This document shows, piece after piece, positions 6,343 through 13,252 of a DNA stretch of 13,252 bases (position 1 is the stretch's first letter; each line of letters starts with the position of its first letter). A program made the position numbers and the translations under genes. The notes under the pieces are model-generated. The model was given only the letters and a program-made list of their open reading frames with translations. It searched no databases and was not told where the DNA came from. The stretch is from Sphingomonas sp. GTDB taxonomy: Bacteria; Pseudomonadota; Alphaproteobacteria; Sphingomonadales; Sphingomonadaceae. The stretch lies in the NCBI GenBank assembly GCA_013822915.1, contig PNLG01000351.1, forward strand, positions 1 through 13,252, given 5' to 3'.

Positions 6343-8937
6343 ATGTCGACTGCTGCTCCCACGCCAATGATGGCGCAATATCTGGCACTGAAGGCCGAGG
6401 TTGCCGATTGCCTGTTGTTTTACCGCATGGGCGATTTTTTTGAGCTGTTTTTCGATGATGCCCGCATTGCCGCTGCCTGTCTCGACATCGCGCTGACGGC
6501 GCGCGGCGAGCATGATGGCGCACCAATTCCGATGTGCGGGGTGCCCGCCCATGCCGCCGATGGCTATCTTGCCCGCCTCATCAAGGCGGGGCACCGGGTC
6601 GCGATTGCCGACCAGACCGAAAGCCCGGAGGCGGCCCGCCGCGCGCGCGGGTCAAAGGCGCTGGTCGCGCGCGCGATTGTGCGAGTGGTGACGGCAGGCA
6701 CGCTGACCGAGGACGCGCTGCTCGATGCGCGCGCCGCCAATTGGTGCTGCGCGATCGGTGAAGCGGCGGGCGGCGTCGCGATTGCCGCTGCCGATATCTC
6801 GACCGGCCGGTTCGACATCATCGAATCGAGCGCATCCGCGCTTGCCGCCGACCTTGCCCGGTTGAACGCCGCCGAGGCGATTGTGGCGGCGGGATCGCCC
6901 TTTGCCGCCTTGGCCAGCGCCGAGCGGCCGCGCGACGATTTTCAGTCCACGCGCGGCGCCGCCCGACTGGCTGACTTGTTCGGCGACGACGCGATCGGGC
7001 GCCTGAGCCGCGCCGCCTGTGCCGCCGCCGCGGGGCTGATCGCGTATCTCGACCATAATGGGCGCGGGGCGCTGCCGTTTCTGCGCCCGCCCGTGCTTGC
7101 CCGCACGGGTGAGGCAATGGCGATTGACGCGGCCACCCGCGACAGCCTTGAGCTGACGCAGACGCAATCGGGGGGGCGACGGGGCAGCTTGCTTGACGCG
7201 ATTGACCGGACGGTGACCGGGGCGGGCGCGCGCCTGCTGGCGGCGGACATTGCCGCGCCGCTGATGGACACAGGCGCGATCAACGCCCGGCTCGACCTGG
7301 TGACGCACTTCGTCGGCGATCAATTGCTGCGCGACATGCTGCGCAGCAATTTGCGCAGCGTGCCCGATATCGGTCGCGCCACCGGGCGACTTGCCGCCGG
7401 GCGGGGCGGCCCGCGCGATCTGGGCCAATTGCGCGACGGGCTCGACGCGGCATGGCGGCTGGGCGCGCAATTGGGGGCGCTCACCGATGCCCCGGCGCTG
7501 CTCACGACGCTCGCGCCCCGGTTGCGCGGGCATGGTGCGCTGATCGACCTGCTGACCCGCGCGCTCGTCCCCGCCCCGCCAATTGAGGCAAGCGCGGGCG
7601 GCTATATCGCCGATGGCTATGACGCTGCCCTTGATGACCTGCGCCAGACAGGGGCGGGCGGCAGGCGCGCCATTGCGGCGTTGGAAGCGCAATATCGCGA
7701 CCAGACCGGCATTGCCGCGCTCAAAATCCGCCACAATGCGGTGCTTGGCTATCACATCGAAGTCCCCGCCCGACATGGCGACGCGCTGATGCGCGCGGAC
7801 AGCGGCTTTACCCATCGCCAGACCATGGCGGGCGCGGTCCGCTTCAACGCCCCCGACCTGCATGAGGCAGCGCTGAAGGTAACGCAGGCGGGCGCCCATG
7901 CGCTCGCCGCGGAGGCCGCGCATCTGGAGGAATTGACCGCAGCGGCACTCGCCGCGCGGGAGGCGATTGCCGCCACTGCCGACGCGCTGGCCCGGATTGA
8001 TGTCGCAACCGCGCTCGCCGAACGCGCGGCGGAGGGCGATTGGGCGCGGCCTGACCTTGTCAGCGAGCCGTGTTTTGAGATCAGCGCCGGGCGGCACCCG
8101 GTGGTGGAGGCTGCGGTCAGGCGCGCGGGCGGGCGCTTTGTCGCCAATGATTGCCTGCTAACCCCGGACTCGCGGCTGTGGCTGGTCACTGGCCCGAACA
8201 TGGGGGGCAAATCCACGTTCCTGCGGCAAAGCGCGCTGATTACGGTGCTGGCACAGGCGGGGAGCTATGTTCCCGCCGCCCGCGCACGGCTTGGCCTGGT
8301 CGACCGCTTGTTCAGCCGGGTCGGCGCGTCGGATAATCTCGCGCGCGGGCAATCGACCTTCATGGTCGAAATGGTCGAGACCGCCGCGATCCTGGCGCAA
8401 GCCACACCCCGCAGTCTCGTCATCCTTGATGAGGTCGGGCGCGGCACCAGCACTTATGACGGGCTGGCGATTGCGTGGGCGGTGGTGGAGGCGATCCACG
8501 ACGATAATCGCTGCCGCTGCTTGTTCGCCACCCATTATCACGAACTGACGCGCCTTGCCGAGCGGTGCGACGCGCTGTCGTTGCACCATGTTCGCGCGCG
8601 GGAATGGCAGGGGGAGCTGGTGCTGCTCCACGAAGTCGCAAGCGGCCCGGCGGATCGAAGCTATGGACTGGCTGTCGCCCGACTTGCCGGACTACCCCCG
8701 GCGACGATCGCGCGGGCCAAGGCGGTGCTGGCAAAGCTTGAGGCGGGGCGCGCAAAGACCGGCGGGCTGGCCGCGGGGCTTGATGACCTGCCGCTGTTCG
8801 CCGCCGCCGCGGCAGAGGCCGCGCCACCCCCCGATCCGCTGCGAGAAGCGCTGGCGGCGATTAACCCCGACCAGATTTCTCCCCGCGACGCGCTGGACGC
8901 GCTCTATCAGCTCAAGGCGCTGGGCGACGTGCGGTAG
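6343..8937 (+). CDS. mutS: DNA mismatch repair ATPase MutS
   Basis: MutS binds base mismatches and small loops in newly replicated DNA and, with ATP, recruits MutL to start repair. The protein has 864 residues, similar to E. coli MutS (853). The mismatch-reading Phe-X-Glu motif is at 32-34 within RMGDFFELFFDDA. Connector, lever and clamp domains follow, including a family-typical HNAVLGYHIEV segment. The ATPase domain has Walker A GPNMGGKST at 617-625, Walker B/signature DEVGRGTSTYDG from 696, and His731 in FATHYHEL. The end (DALDALYQLKALGDV) is the usual C-terminal helix. ATG 6343 is the first start after an in-frame TGA at 6307-6309. It has no good Shine-Dalgarno, and two in-frame ATGs at 6364 and 6367 also lack one, so the true start could be about 8 residues later. 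I found no convincing promoter in the 124 bases before it. Confidence 0.97.
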   Translation: MSTAAPTPMMAQYLALKAEVADCLLFYRMGDFFELFFDDARIAAACLDIALTARGEHDGAPIPMCGVPAHAADGYLARLIKAGHRVAIADQTESPEAARRARGSKALVARAIVRVVTAGTLTEDALLDARAANWCCAIGEAAGGVAIAAADISTGRFDIIESSASALAADLARLNAAEAIVAAGSPFAALASAERPRDDFQSTRGAARLADLFGDDAIGRLSRAACAAAAGLIAYLDHNGRGALPFLRPPVLARTGEAMAIDAATRDSLELTQTQSGGRRGSLLDAIDRTVTGAGARLLAADIAAPLMDTGAINARLDLVTHFVGDQLLRDMLRSNLRSVPDIGRATGRLAAGRGGPRDLGQLRDGLDAAWRLGAQLGALTDAPALLTTLAPRLRGHGALIDLLTRALVPAPPIEASAGGYIADGYDAALDDLRQTGAGGRRAIAALEAQYRDQTGIAALKIRHNAVLGYHIEVPARHGDALMRADSGFTHRQTMAGAVRFNAPDLHEAALKVTQAGAHALAAEAAHLEELTAAALAAREAIAATADALARIDVATALAERAAEGDWARPDLVSEPCFEISAGRHPVVEAAVRRAGGRFVANDCLLTPDSRLWLVTGPNMGGKSTFLRQSALITVLAQAGSYVPAARARLGLVDRLFSRVGASDNLARGQSTFMVEMVETAAILAQATPRSLVILDEVGRGTSTYDGLAIAWAVVEAIHDDNRCRCLFATHYHELTRLAERCDALSLHHVRAREWQGELVLLHEVASGPADRSYGLAVARLAGLPPATIARAKAVLAKLEAGRAKTGGLAAGLDDLPLFAAAAAEAAPPPDPLREALAAINPDQISPRDALDALYQLKALGDVR

Positions 8938-8943
8938 CGCCGG

Positions 8944-10533
8944 TCACCCTTGCCGCAAGCGCATGTCAAAGGCAGCGCTGGCATCACCCAGCGTGCCCGA
9001 TTGCGCCCGGACATGATCAGTAACATCGGCAATGCTCTTGGCCAGATTGATCGCGTTATCCGCCTGTGTCGCAAGTGCTTGCAAATCGGCCTGCACCGAT
9101 TGCCCGCTTGCGGTCGCGCGCTCGACGCTGGCGAAAATGCCGTCGGTCGCATCGGATTGGTGCGCGATCGCATCCACAATATCGCCCGTGCCGCTGGCGA
9201 TTTGCTCGACACTGCCCGCCATCGCCTCGATCGAAGCGGCAACGTCTTCGGCATTATTGTCCATGTCGGCGATGTGTTGCGCAATGCCGACGGCCGCGGC
9301 CCGCGTTTGCGCCGCCAAGGCCTTGACCTCGCCTGCCACGACCGCAAAGCCGCGCCCTGCCTCGCCCGAATGCGCGGCCTCGATCAGCGCGTTTAGCGCA
9401 AGCGTGTTGGTCCGCGCGGCAATCCGCTCAATTTCGGCCGTAATGCCGCGCACCATCTGCGTGCTTTGAGCAAGTGCCTTCGCCCGCGCGCGCGCGCGGG
9501 CGGAATTTGCCTCGGCCGCCGCAGCGGCGTTCACCTGTCCCTCGACCTGAGCACCGATCTGCTCGATCGACGTACGCAGCCGGGCTGCGGCGCTTTGCAC
9601 AGCGGCCATCGCCTGACCCGCGCTGACCGCCCGTTCGCGCACGGAGCCGACATGGCGCGCACTTGCGTCACCCACGCGGATCAAAAGCTTGGTAGAGCCG
9701 CCAAGCTGCCCCACGGCCTCGCCCAGCGCGTCGACGACGGCGACCACGCTGGTCTCGAAACGCTGCGCATGTTCGGTCATCAACGCGCGGTGTTCGGCGG
9801 CGGCACGTGCGTCTTCGACGGCGCGCGCTTCTGCATGGCGACGCTCGAGCGCGCGCTGCGCTTCATTGGCGTTTGCCTCTTCCTCGGCGCGACGGCGCTG
9901 CAACGTCTCGATCTCGGCCGCTGCCCGCAACCGGTCGCTGAACAGCCGCGCCTGGCCCGAATTTAGCACTGCCAGCGAACCGATAAACACCAGAATAGCG
10001 GCGGCATAGGCATACGGCACCGCGACCAGCGAGGTAAGGCTCAGCCACAACCGCACGCCAACAATCAGCATGAACGCCAGCCCCGCCCCCGGCACCAACG
10101 TGAAAATCGACCCGCCCACACAAATCAGCGCGACAATCAAGCACGGCAGCGCAATCCGGTCCTCGACAAACGGCGCCGTCATCAGCGCGGAGATCACCAC
10201 AAACCAGCCAATCGCATTGGATACTGCATAGGCATATACGCGCCGGTTCGCCGCCGCGAGCGGGAGCGCCGCTCGCTCGTCCGGATTATGCCCGAACATC
10301 GGCCGGATCATGATAACGGCGGTAAACAACGGCAACACCGAAAAAATAATGTCCGGTCGACCGAGACGCAGCGCGTAGACGCCGCACAGCACCATCGGCA
10401 GCAGGATATTGGCCGCGCCAAATCCGCGAATCAGATTGATCGTCACCCGGACTCGTTCAGGGCGGCTCAGTGCGTCGATGCCCACCAGACGCAAAAGGCC
10501 GTCGCGCGTAAAGGAATATCCCCCCAACGTCAT
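8944..10533 (-). CDS. Methyl-accepting chemotaxis-type receptor with six-helix membrane-embedded sensor
   Basis: The protein has 529 residues. A short cytoplasmic N-terminus precedes about six hydrophobic segments (near 38-55, 62-78, 101-120, 127-147, 149-168 and 173-191) with only short loops, so there is no periplasmic sensing domain. A charged Arg/Glu/Ala-rich coiled coil (195-260) replaces a HAMP domain. The signalling domain runs from about 260 to 525. Its hairpin tip at 370-412 holds the conserved IAARTNTLALNALIEAA, GEAGRGFAVVAGEVKALA pattern that contacts CheA and CheW. The arms on each side of the tip are about equal (some 130 residues). It ends MRLRQG, without the CheR/CheB-tethering pentapeptide. 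The ATG at 10533 is chosen because CAGGG lies 7 bases upstream; an ATG at 10563 (10 residues more) is possible, and a GTG at 10662 would overlap glnD. It probably senses a membrane, redox or internal signal (inferred). Its stop is 6 bases from that of mutS. Confidence 0.88.
   Translation of the reverse strand: MTLGGYSFTRDGLLRLVGIDALSRPERVRVTINLIRGFGAANILLPMVLCGVYALRLGRPDIIFSVLPLFTAVIMIRPMFGHNPDERAALPLAAANRRVYAYAVSNAIGWFVVISALMTAPFVEDRIALPCLIVALICVGGSIFTLVPGAGLAFMLIVGVRLWLSLTSLVAVPYAYAAAILVFIGSLAVLNSGQARLFSDRLRAAAEIETLQRRRAEEEANANEAQRALERRHAEARAVEDARAAAEHRALMTEHAQRFETSVVAVVDALGEAVGQLGGSTKLLIRVGDASARHVGSVRERAVSAGQAMAAVQSAAARLRTSIEQIGAQVEGQVNAAAAAEANSARARARAKALAQSTQMVRGITAEIERIAARTNTLALNALIEAAHSGEAGRGFAVVAGEVKALAAQTRAAAVGIAQHIADMDNNAEDVAASIEAMAGSVEQIASGTGDIVDAIAHQSDATDGIFASVERATASGQSVQADLQALATQADNAINLAKSIADVTDHVRAQSGTLGDASAAFDMRLRQG
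9481..9500. repeat. Perfect 20-base CG-rich palindrome inside the receptor gene
   Basis: The sequence is CGCCCG-(CG)4-CGGGCG, identical to its own reverse complement over all 20 bases. It encodes the Arg-Ala alternation near residues 346-351 of the receptor, in the signalling coiled coil. Alternating CG tracts can form cruciform or left-handed DNA. It may simply reflect GCG/CGC codon preference. Confidence 0.7.
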
Positions 10534-10614
10534 GCGCCAGCCCTGCTCGCTCTGTGTCAACATCACCAGATGGCTTACGCAGAATTGGTGAATGAAGCGG
10601 TAACGCCGATCCTC

Positions 10615-10643
10615 GTGACGGCACCGGGCAACGACGCTATAAG
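10615..10643 (+). promoter_or_regulatory. Candidate glnD promoter lying almost on the start codon
   Basis: GTGACG at 10615-10620 and TATAAG at 10638-10643 are 17 bases apart. The -10 matches TATAAT at 5 of 6 positions and the -35 keeps the TGAC core. The expected start of transcription (about 10649-10651) is only a few bases before the glnD ATG at 10653, implying a nearly leaderless mRNA. Consistent with this, I see no Shine-Dalgarno before that ATG. Confidence 0.4.
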
Positions 10644-10652
10644 TCCGCAAGC

Positions 10653-13252
10653 ATGAGCACACGCTTCACCGTCATTCCTCAACGCCGCGCGATTATCGAT
10701 CGGCGGCTGCTCGCCGACCGGCTGGCGGCGTTGGAAGGGAGCGACCCGACCGGGTTGCGGGTATCGGCAACGGTGATGCTGAAGGTCGCACTGACCATGG
10801 GTCGCGCCGAAATCGCCGAAAGGCTGATCGAACATCCGTCGCGCGGGCTGGAAGCGGCAGCGGCGCAGGCATTTCTGATCGACCAGATCCTGCGACTGCT
10901 CTTTGATTTCGCGACCACCCGGCTCCATCCGCCGTCCAGCACCACAACCGCCGAACGGCTCGTGCTGATGGCGGTCGGCGGTTATGGCCGGGGTGAAATG
11001 GCGCCGCATTCCGACGTCGACATCGCGTTCCTGATCCCGTCGAAACAAAGCCCCTGGGCCGAACAGGTCATCGAATCGATGCTCTATGCGCTCTGGGATC
11101 TGGGGCTAAAGGTCGGGCACAGCGCGCGCTCGCTCGATGACATGGTGCGGCAGGCAAAGGCCGACAACACGATCCGCACCGCGCTGCTCGAAGCACGTTA
11201 CGTCTGGGGCGACACCAGCCTGTATGACGAGGCCGAACGCCGCTTTCGCGCCGAGGTGCAGGCGGGGTCGGCGCGCGCTTACATCGCCGACAAGCTGGCC
11301 GAGCGGAACGAACGGCACCAAAAGATGGGCGACAGCCGCTATGTCGTCGAACCCAATGTGAAGGAGGGCAAGGGGGGCCTGCGCGACCTCCACACTTTGT
11401 TCTGGATCGGCAAATATGTCCATAATGTCGGCAGCGCCGCCGGGCTGGTTGACGCCGGGCTGCTGACGGCGGCGGAATATCGCCAGTTTCACCGCGCCGA
11501 AAACTTCCTATGGGCCGTGCGATGCCATTTGCATTGCATCACCGGACGCGCCGAGGACCGGCTGACTTTCGACGTGCAGCGCGAGATTGCGGAGCGGATG
11601 CGCTATGCGGACCGGCCCGGCGCGTCGCGGGTCGAACGCTTTATGCGGCATTATTTCCTGCAGGCAAAGATTGTCGGTGACCTGACGGGGGTTTTCCTGT
11701 CGCACCTGGACGAATCCTTTGCCGCGCGCGGGCGGCGCTTTGGCTTGCCGATGCTGATGCGGCGACCGCGACGGTTGAACGGCTTCATTCTGGACCGTGG
11801 ACGGCTCACGCTCCCGCGCGACGATTTTTTTGCCGCCGATCCGGTGCGGCTGATCGAGCTGTTTGCGCTTGCCGATAAACACGGCCTTGAAATCCACCCG
11901 CTGACGATGCGCACCGCCGCGCGCGACGCAAAGCTCGCCGATGACGTGCGCGATGATCCGCGCGCCAACGCCTTGTTCCTCGATGTACTGACCTCAAAGC
12001 GTGATCCCGAAACCGTGCTGCGCTGGATGAATGAAGCCGGCGTATTTGGCCGGTTCGTGCCCGATTTCGGCCGCGTCGTCGCGCAGATGCAATTCGACAT
12101 GTATCACCATTACACCGTCGATGAACATTCGATCCGCGCCATTGGCCTGCTCGCGCGGATCGAGCGCGGCGAGCTGGAGGAGGACCACCCGCTTGCCGCC
12201 AATATCCTGCGTACGATCGTGTCACGCCGCGTGCTGTATATCGCGGTGCTGCTGCACGATATCGCCAAGGGGCGCGGCGGCGATCATTCGGTGCTGGGCG
12301 CAGAGGTGGCGCAAAAATTGTGCCCGCGGCTCGGGCTGTCGCGGGCGGAGACGGAGACGGTGGCCTGGCTCGTGCGCTGGCATTTGCTGATGTCGGCAAC
12401 CGCCTTCAAACGCGATCTGGCCGATTACAAGACGATCATCGACTTTGCCGCGGCGGTGCAGAGCCCCGAACGGTTGCGGCTGCTGCTCGCGCTGACGGTG
12501 GTTGATATCCGCGCGGTCGGCCCCGGTGTGTGGAACAGCTGGAAGCGGCAATTGCTGAGCGAGCTCTATGAGCTTGCCGAGGAATTGCTGCGGCTGGGGC
12601 ACAAGCAAAAGGGGCGCGGCGAGCGCATTGCCGCCAAGCAGGCCGGGCTGGCGCAGCAATTGGGCTGGAGCGAGGTCGCATTTGCGCGGTTCGTCGCGCG
12701 CCTGCCCGAAGCCTATTGGATTGCCGAGCCCGACGATGTGCTGGTCAGCAATGCCCGGCTGGTCGCTACAGCGGATGGGGCAACGCTTGCGATCGATGCG
12801 CAAGTGTATGCCGAACGCGGCGCAACGCTGGTGACGCTCTATGCCGCCGACCATCCGGGGCTGTTCTACCGCACGGCGGGCGCTATCCACTTGGCGGGTG
12901 GCAACATCATCGACGCGCGCATCCACACCACCCGCGACGGCATGGCACTCGACAATTTCCTGGTGCAGGATCCCTTTGGCCGCCCGTTCGACCGGCCGGA
13001 ACAACTCGCCCGGCTTAAAGCGGCGATCGAAGATGCGCTTGCCAACCGCACCCGCCTTGCCGACCGGCTGCGGGCCAAGCCGCTGCCGCGCACCCGCGCC
13101 GAAGCGTTTGAAATTGCGCCCGTGGTGCTGATCGACAACCATGCCTCCAACCGCTTTACCGTGGTGGAAGTGAACGCGCGCGATGGCCCCGCCCTGCTCA
13201 ACCGGTTGGCGCAGGCGCTGTTCCAATCAAAGGTGACGATCCATTCGGCGCA
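10653..13252 (+). CDS. glnD: Bifunctional PII uridylyltransferase/uridylyl-removing enzyme GlnD (3' end beyond window)
   Basis: GlnD senses glutamine and adds or removes UMP on PII proteins (GlnB/GlnK), setting glutamine synthetase activity and nitrogen gene expression. The frame is open from ATG 10653 to the window edge, 866 codons plus 2 bases, with no stop. The nucleotidyltransferase motif GGYGRGE (109-115) with SDVD at 120-123 supplies the catalytic acids. A central GlnD-type region includes EPNVKEGKGGLRDL. The HD domain for UMP removal shows LLHDIAKGRGGDHS with His535-Asp536. The first ACT domain starts near residue 723 (TLVTLYAADHPGLFYRT) and the second near 835 (FTVVEVNARDGPALLNRL), and the window ends inside it. 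Full-length homologues are about 890-950 residues, so probably only a few dozen residues are missing. The start gives MSTRFTVIPQRRAIIDRR, a normal-looking N-terminus. It is divergent from the receptor gene, with about 120 bases between starts. Confidence 0.96.
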   Translation, partial: MSTRFTVIPQRRAIIDRRLLADRLAALEGSDPTGLRVSATVMLKVALTMGRAEIAERLIEHPSRGLEAAAAQAFLIDQILRLLFDFATTRLHPPSSTTTAERLVLMAVGGYGRGEMAPHSDVDIAFLIPSKQSPWAEQVIESMLYALWDLGLKVGHSARSLDDMVRQAKADNTIRTALLEARYVWGDTSLYDEAERRFRAEVQAGSARAYIADKLAERNERHQKMGDSRYVVEPNVKEGKGGLRDLHTLFWIGKYVHNVGSAAGLVDAGLLTAAEYRQFHRAENFLWAVRCHLHCITGRAEDRLTFDVQREIAERMRYADRPGASRVERFMRHYFLQAKIVGDLTGVFLSHLDESFAARGRRFGLPMLMRRPRRLNGFILDRGRLTLPRDDFFAADPVRLIELFALADKHGLEIHPLTMRTAARDAKLADDVRDDPRANALFLDVLTSKRDPETVLRWMNEAGVFGRFVPDFGRVVAQMQFDMYHHYTVDEHSIRAIGLLARIERGELEEDHPLAANILRTIVSRRVLYIAVLLHDIAKGRGGDHSVLGAEVAQKLCPRLGLSRAETETVAWLVRWHLLMSATAFKRDLADYKTIIDFAAAVQSPERLRLLLALTVVDIRAVGPGVWNSWKRQLLSELYELAEELLRLGHKQKGRGERIAAKQAGLAQQLGWSEVAFARFVARLPEAYWIAEPDDVLVSNARLVATADGATLAIDAQVYAERGATLVTLYAADHPGLFYRTAGAIHLAGGNIIDARIHTTRDGMALDNFLVQDPFGRPFDRPEQLARLKAAIEDALANRTRLADRLRAKPLPRTRAEAFEIAPVVLIDNHASNRFTVVEVNARDGPALLNRLAQALFQSKVTIHSA

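Noticed and set aside
6219..6362. N-terminal extension of the transglutaminase-like gene overlapping mutS
   Set aside because: The extra 48 residues lie before the normal domain start, would overlap the mutS start, and a purine-rich ribosome site supports 6218.
6652..8097. A 481-codon open frame antisense to mutS
   Set aside because: It lies wholly opposite a gene with every MutS motif, has Arg/Gly/Ala/Gln-rich composition without domain signatures, and is the usual artefact of GC-rich codon bias.
10555..10560. TTGACA on the minus strand as a -35 box for the receptor gene
   Set aside because: The matching -10 position would fall on the receptor start codon and reads GCGCAT, so the hexamer is probably coincidental.
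12222..13226. A 334-codon open frame antisense to glnD
   Set aside because: The plus strand here encodes the HD and ACT domains of GlnD; the antisense frame shows no recognisable motif or ribosome site.

Overview
The window reads as chromosomal DNA of a GC-rich alphaproteobacterium, most likely a sphingomonad (order Sphingomonadales). This rests on protein sequence style, high-GC codon use with long antisense open frames, and the grouping of maeB, mutS and glnD, which I recall as close neighbours in many alphaproteobacteria. It is an inference from reading, not from a search. I saw no tRNA, rRNA, insertion sequence, integrase, attachment site, origin or CRISPR array.

Left part (1-3026): the last codons of an unidentified gene (2-46) are followed 20 bases later by a short-chain dehydrogenase (67-855), probably in one operon. 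Next comes a small secreted two-cysteine protein (1003-1302) with its own good-looking promoter and a hairpin terminator. A stretch of about 220 bases then carries inverted repeats and a probable promoter for a lipoprotein with an alpha/beta-hydrolase domain behind a Thr-Pro linker (1526-2608). A convergent small lipoprotein (2691-3026, minus) shares a two-way terminator with it. This part looks like envelope or accessory functions.

Middle part (3119-8937): on the minus strand, a transglutaminase-like cysteine protease gene (5439-6218) lies upstream of maeB (3119-5374), which encodes a malic enzyme fused to a phosphotransacetylase-like domain. Divergent from these is mutS (6343-8937), full length with all key motifs.

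Right part (8944-13252): a methyl-accepting chemotaxis-type receptor with a six-helix membrane-embedded sensor and no evident periplasmic domain (8944-10533, minus) converges on mutS with only 6 bases between stops. It diverges from glnD (10653 to beyond the window end), the bifunctional PII uridylyltransferase/uridylyl-removing enzyme, cut off inside its second ACT domain. glnD has no visible Shine-Dalgarno, and a promoter-like pair sits almost directly on its start codon, so its mRNA may be nearly leaderless.

Overall this is mostly core metabolism, repair and nitrogen control, interspersed with less characterised envelope and sensory genes. I found no convincing new multi-gene system. The best leads are the paired dyads over the lipoprotein hydrolase promoter, the membrane-embedded receptor lying between mutS and glnD, and the possible leaderless glnD.
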